Part shown: one piece after another, positions 60,256 to 64,000 of the stretch | Layout: each line of letters opens with the position of its first letter | Numbering within the stretch: position 1 is the stretch's first letter | DNA from: JAOUEA01 sp963825685 | GTDB taxonomy: Bacteria; Actinomycetota; UBA4738; HRBIN12 | Length of the DNA: 64,000 nucleotides | Assembly: GCA_963825685.1 (NCBI GenBank) | Contig: CAWGUD010000018.1 | Coordinates: 62,001 to 126,000 of the forward strand | Direction: 5' to 3' | The notes under the pieces: generated by a model | Told to the model about the DNA's origin: nothing | The model's database searches: none | Seen by the model: the letters and a program-made list of their open reading frames with translations, nothing else | Made by a program: the position numbers and the translations under genes

Positions 60256-60661
60256 AACCCGTGACGATCTCGTGCGAGTGACTGAGATGCACGACCGACC
60301 GGAGGGTCGCGGCGACCGAACAGTACTTCGACTCCGACAGCTCGATCGCCCGTGACGCCTTGCGGTCGTCGACCGTGCCCGTGAGGACGAAGTGCATGTG
60401 GATCGACCGGAAGATCCACGGTGGGTCTGGGTCCTGCTCGCTCGTGATGCGCACCTCGAGAGCCTGCAGGTCCTGTCGCTGCTTGCGCAGGATCACGACG
60501 ACGTCGTAGACGGTGCAGGCCGCGAGCGAGATCGGCAACAGATCCGAGGGCTTCGATCCCGGCCCCTCGGGATCCTCACCGGTGAGGATCGGGTCGCCGT
60601 ACGTGGCCTGCGACCGGAACGTCAGGCCCTCCCCGGTCCACTGCAGCGTCACCTCGCCCAT
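60254..60661 (-). CDS. OsmC family protein
   Basis: 135 residues. MGEVTLQWTGEGLTFRSQAT start, the catalytic Cys of PISLAACTVYDVVVILRK, a Glu/Arg-rich segment RITSEQDPDPPWIFRSIHMH, and the second Cys in SESKYCSVAATLRS. The two-cysteine pattern of OsmC/Ohr peroxidases is present, so a thiol peroxidase role against organic hydroperoxides is likely. ATG 60661 is preceded by ggaggt. A divergent gap of about 210 bp to the next gene holds TACACT and TACGCT -10-like hexamers. Confidence 0.88.
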   Translation of the reverse strand: MGEVTLQWTGEGLTFRSQATYGDPILTGEDPEGPGSKPSDLLPISLAACTVYDVVVILRKQRQDLQALEVRITSEQDPDPPWIFRSIHMHFVLTGTVDDRKASRAIELSESKYCSVAATLRSVVHLSHSHEIVTG

Positions 60662-60827
60662 CGAGCACCTCCCGTCAGACCCGATCGGGCCGGGCCAGGG
60701 GTCAAGGTTGCACAACTATCGGCCGAGTGTAGGGGCAGGACCGACACGGCTCGGCAAAGGAACTAGCTCGCTCGGGCCATTGAGTTTTCCGCCGCATGGC
60801 TGGCGGGTCTTCGTGAGACCATGCGGT

Positions 60828-60833
60828 ACGCTC
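60828..60833 (+). promoter_or_regulatory. -10 hexamer TACGCT of the receiver-like gene
   Basis: TACGCT lies 37 nt before ATG 60871, so this transcript has a short leader; no strong ribosome binding site is seen. Confidence 0.35.
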
Positions 60834-60870
60834 CCGCTCAGATGGGGGCCGAACAGAGGACAGCGAACGC

Positions 60871-62286
<1,416 letters not shown>

Positions 62287-62310
62287 CCCGCACCCGGAGC
62301 GACCGGCTCG

Positions 62311-63160
62311 GTGACGATCCAGAACGCCGTCGGCACGATCCGCCGCATCTACGTGAGGCCGCCCGACCCTCAGGCCCTTGCCTCGTGGCGCGACTATCGC
62401 CTGGCGTGCCGCCCCCGACCCCGTGAAGGCCGCCGAGGAGCATGCCGCCCTCCGGGAAGCACTGGGTGCCGACGGCGCCGAGGTCGTGGTGGGCGAGACG
62501 GCCGTGCCCGGCGACCCCGACGCGATCTACGCGTACGACCCCACGTTGCCGACCGACCGAGGCGTCATCGCCCTTCGCCCCGGCAAGCCGGGTCGACGCG
62601 ACGAACCGGCGGCGCTCACGGTCGACCTCACGGGCGCGGGCCTCGGCCTGCTCGGGACGCTCACGCCTCCGGCAACCGCTGAGGGCGGCGACATGTTCTG
62701 GCTCGACCACCGAACGTTGCTGGTTGGACGCGGCTACCGGACGAACGACGACGGCATCGAGCAGATCCGAACGTTCCTCGGTGACGGCATCGACGTGATC
62801 GCGTTCGACCTCCCGCATGCCCAGGGCCCCGACGCGTGCCTGCACCTGATGTCGTTCATCTCCCCGCTCGACCACGATCTCGCCGTGGTCTACCTCCCGA
62901 TGATGCCGGTCCGACTGGTCGAGCTGCTTCGGGAGCGGGGCGTCGGGCTCGTCGAGGCGCCCGACGAGGAGTTCGACACGCAGGGCCCCAACGTGCTCGC
63001 ACTCGCGCCGCGCGTGGCGCTGGCCCTGGAGGGCAACCCCGAGACGCGCCGCCGCATGGAAGCTGCGGGGGTGGACGTCCGAACGTTCGCCGGATCGGAG
63101 ATCTCGCGCAAGGGCGACGGCGGGCCGACCTGCCTCACACGGCCTCTCGATCGCGACTGA
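62311..63160 (+). CDS. DDAH/arginine-deiminase-like amidinohydrolase (frameshifted)
   Basis: About 283 residues. Guanidino-group-modifying fold with AEGGDMFWLD, GRGYRTNDDGIEQIRTFLGD, LHLMSFISPLDHDLAVV (catalytic His) and the terminal GGPTCLTRPL whose Cys is the expected nucleophile. Related enzymes hydrolyse dimethylarginine or arginine to citrulline. One base is gained near 62395. GTG 62311 start. Confidence 0.78.
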
Positions 63161-63184
63161 CGGCACGCCCCCGGCGGTCGCCGG

Positions 63185-63190
63185 TATGCT
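63185..63190 (+). promoter_or_regulatory. -10 hexamer TATGCT of leaderless DUF2269-like gene
   Basis: TATGCT ends 8 nt before ATG 63199. Confidence 0.5.
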
Positions 63191-63198
63191 CCGGCGCG

Positions 63199-63681
63199 AT
63201 GTACGAGTACTGGCTCCTGCTGCACATCGTGGCGGCCATCGTCTTCGCGGGCTGTCACGGCGTCTCGATGTTCGCCCTCTACCGGATCCGTGGACTGGGA
63301 CTCGACCGGACCCGCATCGCGGACACGATCGCCTTCTCCGGCACCACCACGCGGCCGATGTACATCTCGCTCCTCGTGGTGATCGTCGCGGGGTTCGTCC
63401 TCGGGATCCAGGGGAAGTTCATGGGCTACTGGTGGATGTGGCTCGCGTTCGCCGTGCTGATCGTCACCACCGTGCTGATGACGCTGATCGCCAAGCCGTA
63501 CTTCCAGCGGATCACGGCGGCGTGCGCGATCCGCCCGTCGGGGGTCCCCAGGGTGAGCGACGAAGAACTCCAGGAACTCGTCGCCGGGCCCAAGAGCAAG
63601 GCACACCTCATCACGGCGATCGGCGTGGTCGGTCTGGTGGTGATCGTCTACCTGATGGTCACGAAGCCCGGCTGGCCCTAG
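63199..63681 (+). CDS. DUF2269-like four-helix membrane protein
   Basis: 160 residues, four hydrophobic helices: WLLLHIVAAIVFAGCHGVSM (His/Cys in the first helix), MYISLLVVIVAGFVLGIQG, WWMWLAFAVLIVTTVLMTLI and ITAIGVVGLVVIVYLMV. A conserved HIxxAxxxxGxH-like start resembles DUF2269-type membrane proteins. Function unknown. Convergent, one base from the Rieske gene stop. Confidence 0.72.
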   Translation: MYEYWLLLHIVAAIVFAGCHGVSMFALYRIRGLGLDRTRIADTIAFSGTTTRPMYISLLVVIVAGFVLGIQGKFMGYWWMWLAFAVLIVTTVLMTLIAKPYFQRITAACAIRPSGVPRVSDEELQELVAGPKSKAHLITAIGVVGLVVIVYLMVTKPGWP

Positions 63682-63682
63682 G

Positions 63683-64000
63683 TCAGGCAGGCGGAAGGGG
63701 ACGTGCGGCCGGCCCGTTCACGACCTCGCCGCGAGGACCGAACCGAGATCCGTGGCAGGGACATTCGAAGACGTGGTCGGCCGTGCTCCACGCGACCGTG
63801 CACCCCATGTGCGTGCACCGCGCCGACATCAGATGCAGCTCACCCTGCTCGTCCATGAACGCGGCCAGTCGCTCTCCTGCCTGCACCAGGATGCCGCCTT
63901 CCCCCGGCTCGAGCTCCGAGGCGACCTGCGCGATCGTGCGGGCCACGAGCACGTCGCGGTCGGACAAGTCGACGACCTTCTCCGGAACCGGGTTCAGGAA
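63683..64000 (-). CDS. Rieske [2Fe-2S] domain protein, C-terminal part (5' partial)
   Basis: The last 106 residues of a protein that begins beyond the window. The Rieske cluster ligands are CTHMGC and CPCHGS, preceded by EPGEGGILVQAGERLAAFMD. The upstream context FLNPVPEKVVDL resembles the C-terminal end of FAD-dependent oxidoreductases with a fused Rieske domain, so this is probably a flavoprotein with a Rieske tail. Confidence 0.85.
   Translation of the reverse strand, partial: FLNPVPEKVVDLSDRDVLVARTIAQVASELEPGEGGILVQAGERLAAFMDEQGELHLMSARCTHMGCTVAWSTADHVFECPCHGSRFGPRGEVVNGPAARPLPPA

Overview
The window is about 70% GC throughout and dense with genes on both strands. It looks like chromosomal DNA of a member of the Actinomycetota, probably from a deep-branching or environmental lineage. 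The reasons are the GC content and codon use, many start codons lying 6-11 nt downstream of TANNNT -10 hexamers (leaderless transcripts), a 180-kDa-type NAD-glutamate dehydrogenase, a short UvrA paralogue, an LppM-like lipoprotein, and flavin- and molybdenum-enzyme operons. There is no integrase, transposase, phage module or CRISPR array. Lineage below phylum is not assigned.

Layout. 1-3.2 kb: GT4 glycosyltransferase, GH130 mannoside-phosphorylase-like enzyme and an (alpha/alpha)6-barrel protein, an oligosaccharide-processing unit. 3.2-7 kb: a secreted acidic repeat protein, then divergent rlmN and an AlkA-type glycosylase coupled to a 5'-3' exonuclease. 7-12.5 kb: a giant membrane-anchored coiled-coil protein, an SGNH lipoprotein and an EamA transporter. 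12.5-18 kb: aldo/keto reductase, YbaK deacylase, cyclodeaminase-like protein, adenosine deaminase, alpha/beta hydrolase, PAS protein and MBL hydrolase. 18-22.2 kb: two AlaDH/PNT-like genes (A and B) rearranged by a 1,896-bp tandem duplication into A1-B1'-A2'-B2. 22.3-31.6 kb: a badly frame-broken MFS transporter, a luciferase-like oxidoreductase, a DUF1996 protein, a sarcosine/dimethylglycine-dehydrogenase-like enzyme, an M43 protease, a CocE hydrolase, a PAP2 phosphatase and tRNA-Arg(CCU). 31.8-46.9 kb: two delta-60-repeat propellers, DUF1801 plus UvrA-like ATPase, a NylB-like serine hydrolase, a PAP2/kinase fusion, a beta-helix-NPCBM protein, an APC permease, small proteins and a polytopic histidine-containing membrane protein. 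46.9-50.7 kb: a molybdenum hydroxylase operon (large-medium-small). 50.8-64 kb: LppM-like lipoprotein, MBL lactonase-like protein, CAP protein, NAD-glutamate dehydrogenase, envelope proteins, OsmC, a receiver-like membrane protein with a Gly/Asp tail, a DDAH-like hydrolase, a DUF2269-like protein and the C-terminal end of a Rieske protein.

A feature of the sequence itself shapes the annotation. About 39 single-base frame changes break otherwise intact coding regions, 13 of them inside one 1.4-kb MFS gene. About 32 are one-base gains, which points to insertion-biased sequencing error more than to biology. Genes are therefore described along their restored reading path, and each break is stated. 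I did not find a clear new defence or mobile system. The best biological leads are the tandem duplication of the A/B dehydrogenase pair, the PAP2-like/kinase fusion that lacks a PAP2 catalytic histidine, the receiver-like protein tethered to a Gly/Asp tail, and the consistent leaderless promoter architecture.
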